DNA of 64,000 nucleotides from an uncultured Myxococcales bacterium (lineage in GTDB: Bacteria > Myxococcota_A > UBA9042 > DTJE01), in assembly GCA_937975765.1 (NCBI GenBank), contig CALJUR010000135.1:1-64000 (forward strand), in the 5' to 3' direction. Both the position numbers and the translations under genes were made by a program. Under the pieces are notes generated by a model that was not told the origin of the DNA, made no database searches, and saw only the letters and a program-made list of their open reading frames with translations. Position 1 is the first letter of the stretch, and every line of letters begins with the position of its first letter. Shown piece by piece: positions 52,586 through 61,576 of this stretch.

Positions 52586-54448
52586 CTACTCGACGTCGTT
52601 CGCCGGGGCTGCGGGCTTCGCCTTCGGGCCCTTGCCGCCGGTCAACTGCTGCATCATGGCGTCCTCGCGGGCCTTCGCCTCGTCGCGGATCATCGCCTGC
52701 AGCGGCTCCTTCTCGACCAGGCGGCCCTCGGCGATCGCCTTGTTCCGCAGGCCGTTGTACCACTCGCGCCAGTAGCCCTGCTTCTTCAGCGGCAGGAACT
52801 CGGCCCTGGCGGCCTCGATCTCCTCGGCGGACGGGGCCTCGGCGGCGGAGGCGGCCTTCAGGCGCACCACGACCTGCCGGTCGGTCCCGGTCACGGGGAA
52901 CGCCTGCGCCGTCACCGGCTTCTCGGGGGTCAGGGCCTCCACGGCCTTGGCCAGGTCGGGCGACTCGCCCAGGCCGGGCAGCGTGCCGGGAGCGTAGTCG
53001 GCCAGCGCCGCCAGCGACGCGGGCACCTGGGGGATGGCGCCGGTCTCGCCGAACTGCACGGGGGTCGCCCCCGGGGTCGCCGCGTTCACTTCGGCGGCGA
53101 TGTCCGCCAGCGGCTTCGCGACGTCCGCCTGCATGCGGGCCAGCACGTCGTTCGCCAGCGCGGCCGCGCGCTCCTTCGCGCGCTCGCGGCCGATCATCGT
53201 GGCCGCCACCTGCTCGGCGACCTGCTCGAAGGAACGCTCCTCCTTCGGCTGGATGCCGTGCAGGATGGCCAGGAAGAAGCCCTGGTCGCCCTCGATGACG
53301 CCGGACAGGGTGCGCGGCACCAGGCGCGGGATCTGCGCGGCCACGGCAGGGTCGGCCAGGGACGCGATCGCCTGGGCGGGCAGCGCGGCTTCCACGCGCC
53401 CCCCCCGATCCTTCGTGACCGGGTCGTCCGAGCCGGCGGTCGCCTTCTCGGCGAAGGCCGCGATCAGCGCGTCGCCGTTCTTGTCCTTCAGCGCGGCGGC
53501 GATCTCGTTCGCCTTCTGCTTCGCCTCGTCGCGCGCCTTCTTCAGGTTGGCCTGCATCTCGGGGTCGTCGATGGAGGCCATGATGCGCCTGGACGGGGCG
53601 TTCACGCGGATCAGCGAGTAGTCGTAGGCCTCGTCGCGCTGGTAGTCGACCTTGTGATCGTCGAAATACTTCTTCGCGGCGTCCGTGTTGGCGGCCAGCC
53701 ACGTCGCAGTCTCCTGAGGCGCCGGCTTCAGCACGTCGACCAGCACCGTGGGGTCCACCTCGAGGTAGTCGTACGTCCGCGACGCCTTGCGCTGGGACGC
53801 CACGTAGCGCGCCTCGCGATCCGAGACGGTGACGCCGGCCGTGACCAGGTCGATCATCTTCTCGCGCAGGATCTCGCGGCCGACGAAGTCCTCGAACCGG
53901 GCCAGCGACGTGCGCAGGCTGTACCGCACGTAGTTCTCGTACGACTTCTTGCGGAACTGCCGGGTGGACGGGTCCGTGAAGTCGGCCACGATCCGGGCGC
54001 GGATCTCGTCCGGGGACGCCCGCAGGCCCTGCCGCTCGGCCTCGTCCGACACCAGCAGCGTCTCGGCCAGGTCGTCGGCCACCTTGCGGACCTTCAGTTC
54101 GGAGACGGACCGGGGGTCCGGGATGTACGGCGAGTATTTCATGTCGCCGCGCAGCCGCGCGAACCGCGTGGAGCGGTAGACCATCTCGGCCTGGTAGGCC
54201 TTGTAGTCCAGCCCCAGCGAGGGCGGCGGGGCGTCGGCGGACAGTGCCATGCCCATCGCCAGCATCGAGCCGTCGACGACGTGGGGCCCGACCTGCACCA
54301 GGGACGAGTCCGAGACCCGCGCCCCCTGGCCGGGACACCCGATGTCCGTGCTCCCCATGTTGAAGGTGAACACGAACACGACGATGATGATCCCGAACAG
54401 GACGTAGATGATGACAGAACGCGAATGTTTCCGAAGACCTGCAAGCAT
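52586..54448 (-). CDS. PpiD/SurA-like periplasmic foldase
   Basis: A protein of 620 residues. A short basic N-terminus and one membrane helix (VIIYVLFGIIIVVFVFTF) anchor it in the inner membrane, with the rest in the periplasm, as in PpiD. A SurA_N-like helical chaperone domain spans ~90-240. A parvulin-like segment appears near 300-420 (AFAEKATAGSDDPVTKDRGG is the family's yS.Dp...GGdlG pattern, and the region has the typical insertion of helices). The C-terminal ~200 residues include more helical chaperone sequence and a charged tail. It assists folding of exported proteins. Divergent from ribBA. Confidence 0.8.
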   Translation of the reverse strand: MLAGLRKHSRSVIIYVLFGIIIVVFVFTFNMGSTDIGCPGQGARVSDSSLVQVGPHVVDGSMLAMGMALSADAPPPSLGLDYKAYQAEMVYRSTRFARLRGDMKYSPYIPDPRSVSELKVRKVADDLAETLLVSDEAERQGLRASPDEIRARIVADFTDPSTRQFRKKSYENYVRYSLRTSLARFEDFVGREILREKMIDLVTAGVTVSDREARYVASQRKASRTYDYLEVDPTVLVDVLKPAPQETATWLAANTDAAKKYFDDHKVDYQRDEAYDYSLIRVNAPSRRIMASIDDPEMQANLKKARDEAKQKANEIAAALKDKNGDALIAAFAEKATAGSDDPVTKDRGGRVEAALPAQAIASLADPAVAAQIPRLVPRTLSGVIEGDQGFFLAILHGIQPKEERSFEQVAEQVAATMIGRERAKERAAALANDVLARMQADVAKPLADIAAEVNAATPGATPVQFGETGAIPQVPASLAALADYAPGTLPGLGESPDLAKAVEALTPEKPVTAQAFPVTGTDRQVVVRLKAASAAEAPSAEEIEAARAEFLPLKKQGYWREWYNGLRNKAIAEGRLVEKEPLQAMIRDEAKAREDAMMQQLTGGKGPKAKPAAPANDVE

Positions 54449-54482
54449 ACGCCCCCCGCTCCTCCGGCCAATGGGCCGTGGG

Positions 54483-54511
54483 ATGGTACTCCAGGCGGTG
54501 GACGAAGGCAA
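54483..54511 (-). promoter_or_regulatory. Sigma-70-like promoter of the PpiD/SurA-like gene
   Basis: Minus-strand -35 TTGCCT, 17 bases, -10 TACCAT, about 35 bases before the ATG. Confidence 0.6.
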
Positions 54512-54641
54512 CCCAAGGGAATGACGGGCGCCCGGGGCGACGGGGATCGGGACCCCGAGGCGGAGCGGAACGGGGTGATGTACAATCCGGCGCCCCGGCC
54601 ATCGACGGGGCAGGCGCCCGGGGGCGCCGGGAGGACGGGGC

Positions 54642-55853
54642 ATGGTACCGCGACAGGGATGCGCTTCCATCGACGAGGCTCTCGAGGCGTTCCGGATGGG
54701 GCGCATGGTCATCATCGTCGACGACCAGGACCGGGAGAACGAGGGCGACATCGCGCTGGCGGCCGAGATGGCGACGCCGGACGCGATCAACCGGATCACG
54801 AAGATCGCCAGCGGGCTGGTCTGCGTGGCGATGAGCCCGGAGTCCATCGACCGGCTGGGCATCCCGATGATGGCCTCCCGGAACACGGCCCACTTCGGGA
54901 CGGCGTTCACCGTCTCGGTGGACGCGAGGGTGGGCACGACGACGGGGATCTCGGCGTTCGACCGCGCCCGGACCGTGGAGGCGCTGCTGAAGGACGACGG
55001 GGTGATGGACGACTTCGTGGTCCCGGGCCATGTGTTCCCGCTGAAGGCGGTGCCGGGCGGCGTGCTGAAGCGGGCCGGGCAGACCGAGGCGGCGGTGGAC
55101 CTGGCGCGACTGGCGGGGCTGAAGCCGGCGTCGGTGGTCTGCCAGGTGCTGGACGACGCGGGCGAACCGGCGCGCATGGACGCGCTGCGCGAACTGGGCG
55201 CCGCGCAGGGCATCCCGGTCATCAGCGTAGCGGACCTGATCGCGTACCGGTACCGGAAGGAACTGCTGGTGCGGCAGGTGGGGCGCACGACGGTGAACAC
55301 GGCGCACGGCCCGTTCACGTGCCTGATCTACGAGGACTCGCTGGCGGCGACGGCCCACCTGGCGATGGTGAAGGGCGAGGTGACGCCCGACCGCCCGGTG
55401 CTGGTGCGGGTGCACAGCGAGTGCCTGACCGGGGACGTCTTCCACTCGCTGCGGTGCGACTGCGGGCCGCAGCTCCAGGCGGCGCTGGAGCGGATCGGGG
55501 CGGCGGGCGGCGTGCTGTTGTACCTGCGGCAGGAGGGGCGGGGCATCGGGATCCTGAACAAGATCCGTGCCTACGCGCTGCAGGACGAGGGCCTGGACAC
55601 GGTCGAGGCGAACACGCACCTGGGGTTCGACCCGGACCTGCGGGACTACGGCATCGGGGCCCAGGTCCTGGCGCACCTGGGCGTGCGGAAGATGCGGCTG
55701 CTGACGAACAACCCGAAGAAGATCGTGGGGATCGCGGGGTACGGGCTGGAGGTCGTGGAGCGGGTGCCCCTGGTCATCGAGCCGCGCCACGAGAAGAACC
55801 GCCGGTACCTGGAGACGAAGAAGAAGCGCATGGGTCACCTGCTGGATCGATAG
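54642..55853 (+). CDS. ribBA: RibBA: GTP cyclohydrolase II fused to an apparently degenerate DHBP synthase
   Basis: A protein of 403 residues with the normal two-domain layout. The C-terminal GTP cyclohydrolase II is intact: HSECLTGDVFHSLRCDC gives the three zinc Cys, and LRQEGRGIGILNKIRAYALQ and LLTNNPKK follow. The N-terminal 3,4-dihydroxy-2-butanone-4-phosphate synthase keeps DRENEGD (residues 30-36), but the conserved HTEA has become QTEA (Gln147) and the conserved CE has become CQ (Gln168). By spacing these correspond to His153 and Glu174 of E. coli RibB, a metal ligand and an acid/base residue. RPGH is also VPGH. The riboflavin-pathway butanone product may therefore come from another gene. 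Confidence 0.92.
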   Translation: MVPRQGCASIDEALEAFRMGRMVIIVDDQDRENEGDIALAAEMATPDAINRITKIASGLVCVAMSPESIDRLGIPMMASRNTAHFGTAFTVSVDARVGTTTGISAFDRARTVEALLKDDGVMDDFVVPGHVFPLKAVPGGVLKRAGQTEAAVDLARLAGLKPASVVCQVLDDAGEPARMDALRELGAAQGIPVISVADLIAYRYRKELLVRQVGRTTVNTAHGPFTCLIYEDSLAATAHLAMVKGEVTPDRPVLVRVHSECLTGDVFHSLRCDCGPQLQAALERIGAAGGVLLYLRQEGRGIGILNKIRAYALQDEGLDTVEANTHLGFDPDLRDYGIGAQVLAHLGVRKMRLLTNNPKKIVGIAGYGLEVVERVPLVIEPRHEKNRRYLETKKKRMGHLLDR

Positions 55854-56004
55854 GGTCCGCGTGGATCTGCCGCAACTCGAACCTCGCCCGCTACCCTGGA
55901 GGATGCAACGCAGCACGGACGTCCGCGCCTTCCTCGCTGCGCTGGACGCCCGTCCCCCGGCTTCGCACACCGGCCCCGGATGGGAGAAATGAGGGGAAAG
56001 GGTT

Positions 56005-56037
56005 CGCCCGGCCGGACCGCGGCGGCCCGGCCGGGCG
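56005..56037. terminator. Perfect 11-bp GC hairpin between ribBA and the Cys-rich lipoprotein gene
   Basis: The arms CGCCCGGCCGG and CCGGCCGGGCG flank an 11-base loop. It lies 12 bases from the stop of the leftward lipoprotein gene and about 150 bases after ribBA. There is no long T run on either side. It is a different sequence from the REP-like palindromes but in the same convergent setting. Confidence 0.6.
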
Positions 56038-56049
56038 TCGTTCGCGGGA

Positions 56050-57804
56050 TCAGATGCCGCCGAGGATGCCGCCCAGCAGTTCCATGATGTCGATGCAGAC
56101 CTTGTCCGGGATCGTCGTGGGCTTGACACCGCCGGGGCAGAACAGGTCGCCGATCATCGGGATGGCGCACAGCCCGTCGGTGGAGGTACAGGGCTTGCTG
56201 CCCAGGCACGCGTGCTGGTCGTCGCAGGTGCAGGCCGCCATGCCGGACCCGGGGATGCCGGTCCCCATGCCGGGCATGCCGCCCATGCCGCCCATCAGGG
56301 CCGACAGCATGTCGAAGCAGGTGGTGCCGGCGGGGCAGCAGGCGGTGCTGCCGTCGCAGGTGCCATTCGGGTTGTAGCAGAAGCCGCCCACGGAGCCGCT
56401 GCACAGCAGGGTCTCGCCGGACGACCCGGGCGGGCAGTCGGCGTCGGTGGCACACACCGCGGCGCAGGACGAGCCCGCGCAGACGTTGCCGTCGGACTGC
56501 AGGCAGGTGTACGTCGGGTCGCCGGTGCAGGTGCAGGCCGGGTCGATGGCGGCGCAGTCGCTGTCCTGGGAGCACTGCACGCACTGCGCGACGCCGTTGA
56601 TCACGGCGCAGATCGGGTACGGGGACACGCAGGAGTTGCCGCAGGCGTCCACGGCGCCGTCGCACTTGTAGTTGGTGCACGTGCCGACCGCGTCCTCGAG
56701 GCCCGCGCAATCCGCCGCCTCGCAGCACTGGTGGCAGTTGCCGTCCGCGCACTTGTGCAGGCCTTCGCTGCAGTCGTCGCCGGACTTTTCGCAGGCGTGC
56801 GTCGCGGTGTTGCAGACCTTCCCGTCGGAGCAGTGGCTGCTGTTCAGGCACTCGTAGCACGCCGTGCCGTCGGGCGACGGGAACGGGGTGGCCGTCGGGC
56901 AGCCGCCGCACTGGTTGGCGTCCTTCGGCTGGCACATCTGGACGCCCTTCTCGTTGACGCCGCAGGTGAAGTTCGTGGTGTCGGCGCAGGGCGCGGCATC
57001 CGAGCACTCGGGCACGCAGGCGCCCGTCGCGGTGCCGGCCGTCTTGAAGCAGCGCATGCCTGTCGCGCAGTTGTAGTCGTAGGTGCACTTCTGGCACAGG
57101 CCCGCGCCGTCCTCGCAGTTGCCCGACTGGAAGTTGCAGACCTTGCCGGCCTCGCAGGGGGTGTCGAACGAGCACGCGACGCAGTTGAACGCCACGGGCA
57201 GGCAGGACTTCAGAACCGTCGAGGAGGCGTAGCAGATGTAGGACGGCAGGCAGTCGCCGTCGTCCACGCACTCCAGCAGGCAGTGCTTGGCCGCGCCGAC
57301 GGGCAGGCACTTCCACCGGGTGTCCGTGCCGCAATCCGACGCGTCGTTGCAGGACTTGCAGTCCACGCGGTCGGGCGGCGGGGTCACGGTGTCTGTGCCG
57401 TTGTCGGTCGTGCCGGTTTCCTCGACCGTCTCGCGATCGACGTCCGCCTCGGCGTCACCCGACGTCTCGATCACGTCGGTGGGAGTGCTGCCGATGACGC
57501 AGAAGCCGTCCTGGCAGACCTTGTCGCCGGTGCAGGCCAGCGTCCCGTCGGTCGTGCACTGGATGGCCGTGCAGTACTTGTTCGCGGCGTCGTTCTGCGG
57601 CAGCCAGTTGCCGGGCACGCAGGTCTCGGTCACCAGGCAGTCGCCGGGGCCCGAACAGATGACCTTCTCGCACTTGTCCTGCTGGCAGACCTGGCCGACC
57701 GGACAGTCCGAGCTGATCTGGCAGGACTTGCCGTCGTCGCCGCCGCAGGCGACGAACGAGCCGGCGACGACCATCGCCACCGTCAGAACCCACAGATTCT
57801 TCAT
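56050..57804 (-). CDS. Cysteine-rich lipoprotein, paralogue A
   Basis: A protein of 584 residues. The signal peptide ends SFVAC (Cys20). Two CxxDxDCPxGQxC-type modules come first, then an acidic/Thr linker (~105-145) ending PPPDR, and then a long series of Cys modules (DCKSCNDASDCG..., CVDDGDCLPSYIC, CYECLNSSHCSDGKVC, CHQCCEAADC) like EGF/CTDC-type repeats. The end is Gly/Met rich (GMGGMPGMGTGIPGSG) and finishes MELLGGILGGI. The gene beside it encodes a paralogue aligned over nearly the full length. Surface-anchored by its lipid, disulfide-stabilised, function unknown. Confidence 0.85.
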   Translation of the reverse strand: MKNLWVLTVAMVVAGSFVACGGDDGKSCQISSDCPVGQVCQQDKCEKVICSGPGDCLVTETCVPGNWLPQNDAANKYCTAIQCTTDGTLACTGDKVCQDGFCVIGSTPTDVIETSGDAEADVDRETVEETGTTDNGTDTVTPPPDRVDCKSCNDASDCGTDTRWKCLPVGAAKHCLLECVDDGDCLPSYICYASSTVLKSCLPVAFNCVACSFDTPCEAGKVCNFQSGNCEDGAGLCQKCTYDYNCATGMRCFKTAGTATGACVPECSDAAPCADTTNFTCGVNEKGVQMCQPKDANQCGGCPTATPFPSPDGTACYECLNSSHCSDGKVCNTATHACEKSGDDCSEGLHKCADGNCHQCCEAADCAGLEDAVGTCTNYKCDGAVDACGNSCVSPYPICAVINGVAQCVQCSQDSDCAAIDPACTCTGDPTYTCLQSDGNVCAGSSCAAVCATDADCPPGSSGETLLCSGSVGGFCYNPNGTCDGSTACCPAGTTCFDMLSALMGGMGGMPGMGTGIPGSGMAACTCDDQHACLGSKPCTSTDGLCAIPMIGDLFCPGGVKPTTIPDKVCIDIMELLGGILGGI

Positions 57805-57849
57805 GGTTCCACTCCTTGAGGTCCCCTTGCCAGGAAACTGGCCTCGGGG

Positions 57850-57879
57850 ATTGTAATGGAATCGATGTCAACGATTCAA
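57850..57879 (-). promoter_or_regulatory. Sigma-70-like promoter of paralogue A
   Basis: Minus-strand -35 TTGAAT, 18 bases, -10 TACAAT. It gives paralogue A its own promoter despite being directly downstream of paralogue B. Confidence 0.6.
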
Positions 57880-57972
57880 CTGTCCGCCGTTCTTTTTTCG
57901 GAGGCCCCCGGTCTGCGCAGGATTCCGCGGGCCCGGAGCGAGGGGGGAAGCGGCCGGGCGGGGCGGTTCGGG

Positions 57973-59820
57973 TCAGATACCACCCGTTATGCCGGAGACC
58001 ATTTCCATGAGGTCGATGCAGACACTGCCGGGCATGGTCGCGGGCTTGACGCCGCCAGGGCAGATCATGTCGCCGATCATCGGGAGGACGCAGAAGACAT
58101 CGGTCGCGGTGCAGGGCCTGCCGCCCAGGCAAGGGTGCTGTTCGTCGCAGGTGCAGGACGCCATGCCGCTGCCGGGCGTGCCGGTGCCCATGCCGGGCAT
58201 GCCGCCCATGCCGCCATAAAGGGCCGACAGCAGGTCGAAGCAACTGGAACCCGCTGGGCAGCAGGAGGTCATGCCGTCGCACTTGCCATTCGGGTCGTAG
58301 CAGAATCCGTCCATCGTGCCGCTGCACAGCAGGGTCTCGCCGGACGGTCCCGGCGGGCAGTCGGCGTCCGACGCACAGAGCGCCGGGCACGTCGAGGGCG
58401 CGCACACGTTGCCATCGGTGAACAGGCAGGTGTAGGTCGGGTCGCCGGTGCACGTGCAGGCCGGGTCCAGGACGGCGCAGTCGGCGTCCTGCGCGCACTG
58501 CACGCACTGCGACACGCCGTTGAGCACGGCGCAGACCGGGTACGGCGACATGCAGGCTCCGCCGCAGGGGTCCGCGACGCCGTCGCAGCGGTAGTCGGTG
58601 CAGGTTCCGGTCGCGCCCTGCAAGCCTTCGCAATCCGCCGCATCGCAGCACTGGTGGCACTGGCCGTCGGCGCACTTCTTCAGCAGCCCGCACTCGGCGT
58701 CGGGCGTCCGGCAGACGTGCCCGCCGGCAACGTCGCAGCTCTTGCCGTCGGCACAATGGCTGCTGTTCAGGCACTCGTAGCAAGACGTGCCGTCGGGGGA
58801 CGGGTACGGGGTGGCCGCGGGGCAGCCGCCGCACCGGCTGGTGTCCTTCGGCTGGCACAGCCAAACCCCCTTCCCGGTGACCTCGCACTGGAAGTTCGCC
58901 GTGTCGCTGCAGGAAACGGTATCCGAGCACCCGGGCACGCAGGCGCCGGTCGCGGAACCGGTCGTCTTGAAGCAGCGCATGCCGGCGGCGCAGTCGAAGT
59001 CGTACGTGCACTTCTGGCAGAGGTCCGCTCCGTCCTCGCACGCGCCCGACACGAAGTTGCCGACCTTGCCGCCCGGGCAGGGGGTGTCAAAGGCGCACGC
59101 CACGCAGTCGTAGCTCACGGGCAGGCAAACCTTCGAGACGGTCGAGGCGGCATAGCAGAGGTACGAGGGCGGGCAGTCGCCGTCGTCCACGCACTCCAGC
59201 AGGCAGTGCCTGGATGCGCCGACGGGCATGCACTGCCACCGGGAGTCCGTGCCGCAGTCCGACGAGTTGTTGCAGGACTTGCAGTCCGTGCGGTCGGGCG
59301 GCGGGGCCACCATCTCGACCCCCGACGTGTCCTCCGCGGGGATCTCCAGCGTGGGAACGTCCTCCGGGGAGGCCTCGTCCACGGGGCCGCCCACCGCCAA
59401 GCAGATCCCCTGCACGCACTCCTGGCCGTCGCCGCACGGCATCGACCCGTCCTCCGAGCACTGGCGCGCCGTGCAGACGCGCTGGCCCCCGTCCTCTCCC
59501 AGGCCCGCCACGTCCCGGGGCACGCACACCTCGTTCCCCGTGCAATCCCCCACGTAGCCGCAAGCAATCTCCACGCACCGTCCCTCGCGGCAGGCCAGCC
59601 CCGTGGTCAAGCAACGGTTGTCGCCCGTGCAGTACCCGACGACACGGCAGACCCCGGCGTACGACTGGCTGGCCACGGCCTCGCAGAAGTAGCCCGGGCC
59701 GCATTCCTCGTCCCGGCTGCACGAATACGGCACCGAGGGGTCCACGACCTCCTTGTGGCAAGCAATCGCCGACGCGACGAAGAGGACGGACAACAACCAC
59801 CTCGAAATGCGACCGGACAT
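57973..59820 (-). CDS. Cysteine-rich lipoprotein, paralogue B
   Basis: A protein of 615 residues. The signal peptide ends SAIAC (Cys21). From PPPDRTDCKSCNNSSDCG onward it matches paralogue A module by module, including CVDDGDCPPSYLC, CYECLNSSHCADGKSC, the GMGGMPGMGTGTPGSG stretch and the end MEMVSGITGGI. The N-terminal modules and linker are diverged. One cysteine is lost: where A has AGKVCNFQSG, B has GGKVGNFVSG, leaving its partner possibly free. GGGGAAGG precedes ATG 59820. The pair is a tandem duplication followed by divergence, probably of surface proteins. Confidence 0.85.
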   Translation of the reverse strand: MSGRISRWLLSVLFVASAIACHKEVVDPSVPYSCSRDEECGPGYFCEAVASQSYAGVCRVVGYCTGDNRCLTTGLACREGRCVEIACGYVGDCTGNEVCVPRDVAGLGEDGGQRVCTARQCSEDGSMPCGDGQECVQGICLAVGGPVDEASPEDVPTLEIPAEDTSGVEMVAPPPDRTDCKSCNNSSDCGTDSRWQCMPVGASRHCLLECVDDGDCPPSYLCYAASTVSKVCLPVSYDCVACAFDTPCPGGKVGNFVSGACEDGADLCQKCTYDFDCAAGMRCFKTTGSATGACVPGCSDTVSCSDTANFQCEVTGKGVWLCQPKDTSRCGGCPAATPYPSPDGTSCYECLNSSHCADGKSCDVAGGHVCRTPDAECGLLKKCADGQCHQCCDAADCEGLQGATGTCTDYRCDGVADPCGGACMSPYPVCAVLNGVSQCVQCAQDADCAVLDPACTCTGDPTYTCLFTDGNVCAPSTCPALCASDADCPPGPSGETLLCSGTMDGFCYDPNGKCDGMTSCCPAGSSCFDLLSALYGGMGGMPGMGTGTPGSGMASCTCDEQHPCLGGRPCTATDVFCVLPMIGDMICPGGVKPATMPGSVCIDLMEMVSGITGGI

Positions 59821-59872
59821 CTGGCCTTCCCCGGGCAAGCGGAAGCGACGTGAACGGGACGACCGGAAGAAA

Positions 59873-59901
59873 TTCATGCCCTTGTTCCACCGCCTTGTCA
59901 A
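59873..59901 (-). promoter_or_regulatory. Putative promoter of paralogue B
   Basis: Minus-strand perfect -35 TTGACA, 17 bases, weak -10 CATGAA. A rightward TTGACA at 59925-59930 (18 bases, TAGGAA) may serve the M23 gene. Confidence 0.45.
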
Positions 59902-60042
59902 GACACCCGATTCCCGGGAACCGGTTGACAGGGGGCTGCCCGGAGTGGTAGGAAACCCTGTTGATTCCCGCCTGCGCCCGGGTCCGGGTGGGGTTGAATG
60001 CCTTGAAAGGATTACGGATTCATCAAGGTTGATGGAGGTCCG

Positions 60043-61377
60043 GTGCCCTACGACAAGCCTTTGTACCTGCGAGGCGTGCAGCCCCCTCGCCGCGGCGGGT
60101 TGAGCCTGCTGGCGACGGCGGGCTTCGTCTTCGCCATCGTGGTTGCGAACTGGTTCGTCTTCTTCCGCGGCGAGGCATCGCCGGAGCCCACCCTGGACGA
60201 CCGCCTGGCGCGCCCGGTCGAGGCGATGCCGCAGGACCTGCCCGCCCCGGCCGCGCAGCCCGAGACCCCCGCCTCCCGCACGGTCGAGGGGACGCTGGCC
60301 CGCGGCGAGACCCCGGCGCAGGCGCTGGTCCGGCTGGGCGCCAGCCCGGCCAGCGCGCAGGCCGCCCTGAACTCCGCGGCCCGCCACCTGGACATGAGGA
60401 CGCTGCGCGCGGGCCAGAAGATCACGGCGGCGCTGCTGCCCGACGGCCAGGTGCATACCGTGACGCTGCCCGTGGACGAGACGACCTTCGTGCAGTCCAC
60501 GCGGGACACGGACGGCTACAGCGCCCGTCGCGACGAGATCGCCACCGACAAGGAGACCGTCGAGTTCGCGTGCGTCGTGCGCGGATCCTTGTATGAGAGC
60601 CTGGAGCGGTGCGGCGCGGATCCGGCCCTGGCCCCCGTCGCGACGGACCTGCTGGGCGCCCAGGTCGACTTCTTCACGGACAGCCGGCGCGGCGACGTGC
60701 TGCGCGTGATCGCCGAGAAGGAGTCGGTGGGCGGCCGCTTCCTGCGGTTCGACCGGGTGCTGGGGATCACCTACGAGGGCCGCATGGCCTCGGCCTCCGC
60801 CTTCGCGGTGGAACAGCCGGACGGCCGCGTGAAGTACTACGACGCGGAAGGCAACTCGGCCGATCGCGTCTTCCTGCGCGCCCCGCTGAAATACACCCGC
60901 ATCTCCTCGGACTTCACGATGCGGCGCATGCACCCGATCCTGCATACCTACACCCCCCACCGGGCGATGGACTACGCGGCCCCGAAGGGCACGCCGGTCT
61001 ACGCGGTCGGCGACGGCAAGGTGGTGTCGATGGGCAAGCGCGGCGCGGCCGGCAACATGATCGTGCTGCAGCACGACGGCGGCCTGCAGACCTACTACGC
61101 GCACCTGTCGTCCTTCGCCCGGGGCCTGAAGGTCGGCGACAAGATCGCCAAGCGGACGCTGATCGGCGCGGTCGGCTCGACGGGCCGGTCCACGGGTCCC
61201 CACCTGCATTTCGCGGTGGCCAAGGACGGCCGGTTCGTGCACCCGCGGACGCTGCAGGCGGCCCGCGGCCTGCGGCTGCCGGAGGACCGAATGAACGACT
61301 TCAAGGCCAGCGTCGGCCACCTGGTGGGCCGCCTGAAGGCCCTTCCGGTCAAGGGCGGCGAGCCGACCCAGTCCTAG
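60043..61377 (+). CDS. M23-family (LytM) metallopeptidase
   Basis: A protein of 444 residues starting at GTG, 3 bases after GGAGGTC. One membrane helix (~20-42) anchors it. The periplasmic part has a LysM/OapA-like domain (~95-160) and a C-terminal LytM domain with zinc ligands His306 and Asp310 in HRAMDYAAPKGTPVYA and the HLHF pair (His387, His389). The active-site residues are all present, so it is likely a peptidoglycan endopeptidase rather than a degenerate activator. Divergent from the Cys-rich pair, alone, and followed by a REP-like palindrome. Confidence 0.92.
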   Translation: MPYDKPLYLRGVQPPRRGGLSLLATAGFVFAIVVANWFVFFRGEASPEPTLDDRLARPVEAMPQDLPAPAAQPETPASRTVEGTLARGETPAQALVRLGASPASAQAALNSAARHLDMRTLRAGQKITAALLPDGQVHTVTLPVDETTFVQSTRDTDGYSARRDEIATDKETVEFACVVRGSLYESLERCGADPALAPVATDLLGAQVDFFTDSRRGDVLRVIAEKESVGGRFLRFDRVLGITYEGRMASASAFAVEQPDGRVKYYDAEGNSADRVFLRAPLKYTRISSDFTMRRMHPILHTYTPHRAMDYAAPKGTPVYAVGDGKVVSMGKRGAAGNMIVLQHDGGLQTYYAHLSSFARGLKVGDKIAKRTLIGAVGSTGRSTGPHLHFAVAKDGRFVHPRTLQAARGLRLPEDRMNDFKASVGHLVGRLKALPVKGGEPTQS

Positions 61378-61498
61378 CCCCTTCTCCTTTTTCCCGGAAT
61401 CCCAGGGTTTCTGCGGGCGAACGGGGGACGAGACCGTGCCCCGCACTGCAGGGCCGGGCCCCTGTGCCCTGCCACGACGACCCGGCGCAGGATGGCGG

Positions 61499-61524
61499 GG
61501 CGGGGGACGGGGCCCCCGCCCTAC
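61499..61524 (+). repeat. GC palindrome (REP-like), complete copy
   Basis: Same arms, loop and CTAC border as the copies at 46 and 49 kb, in the convergent gap between the M23 gene and the barrel gene. Confidence 0.75.
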
Positions 61525-61576
61525 GAAGCCCTGGAAGCACCGACGTTCGCAGCGGATACGGGAAGCCGGGGATGAT

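Noticed and set aside
55903..55992. A 29-codon open frame after ribBA starting MQRSTDVRAF
   Set aside because: GGAGG is only 1 base from the ATG, which is too close, and no promoter or partner is evident. It remains a weak candidate for a small protein.
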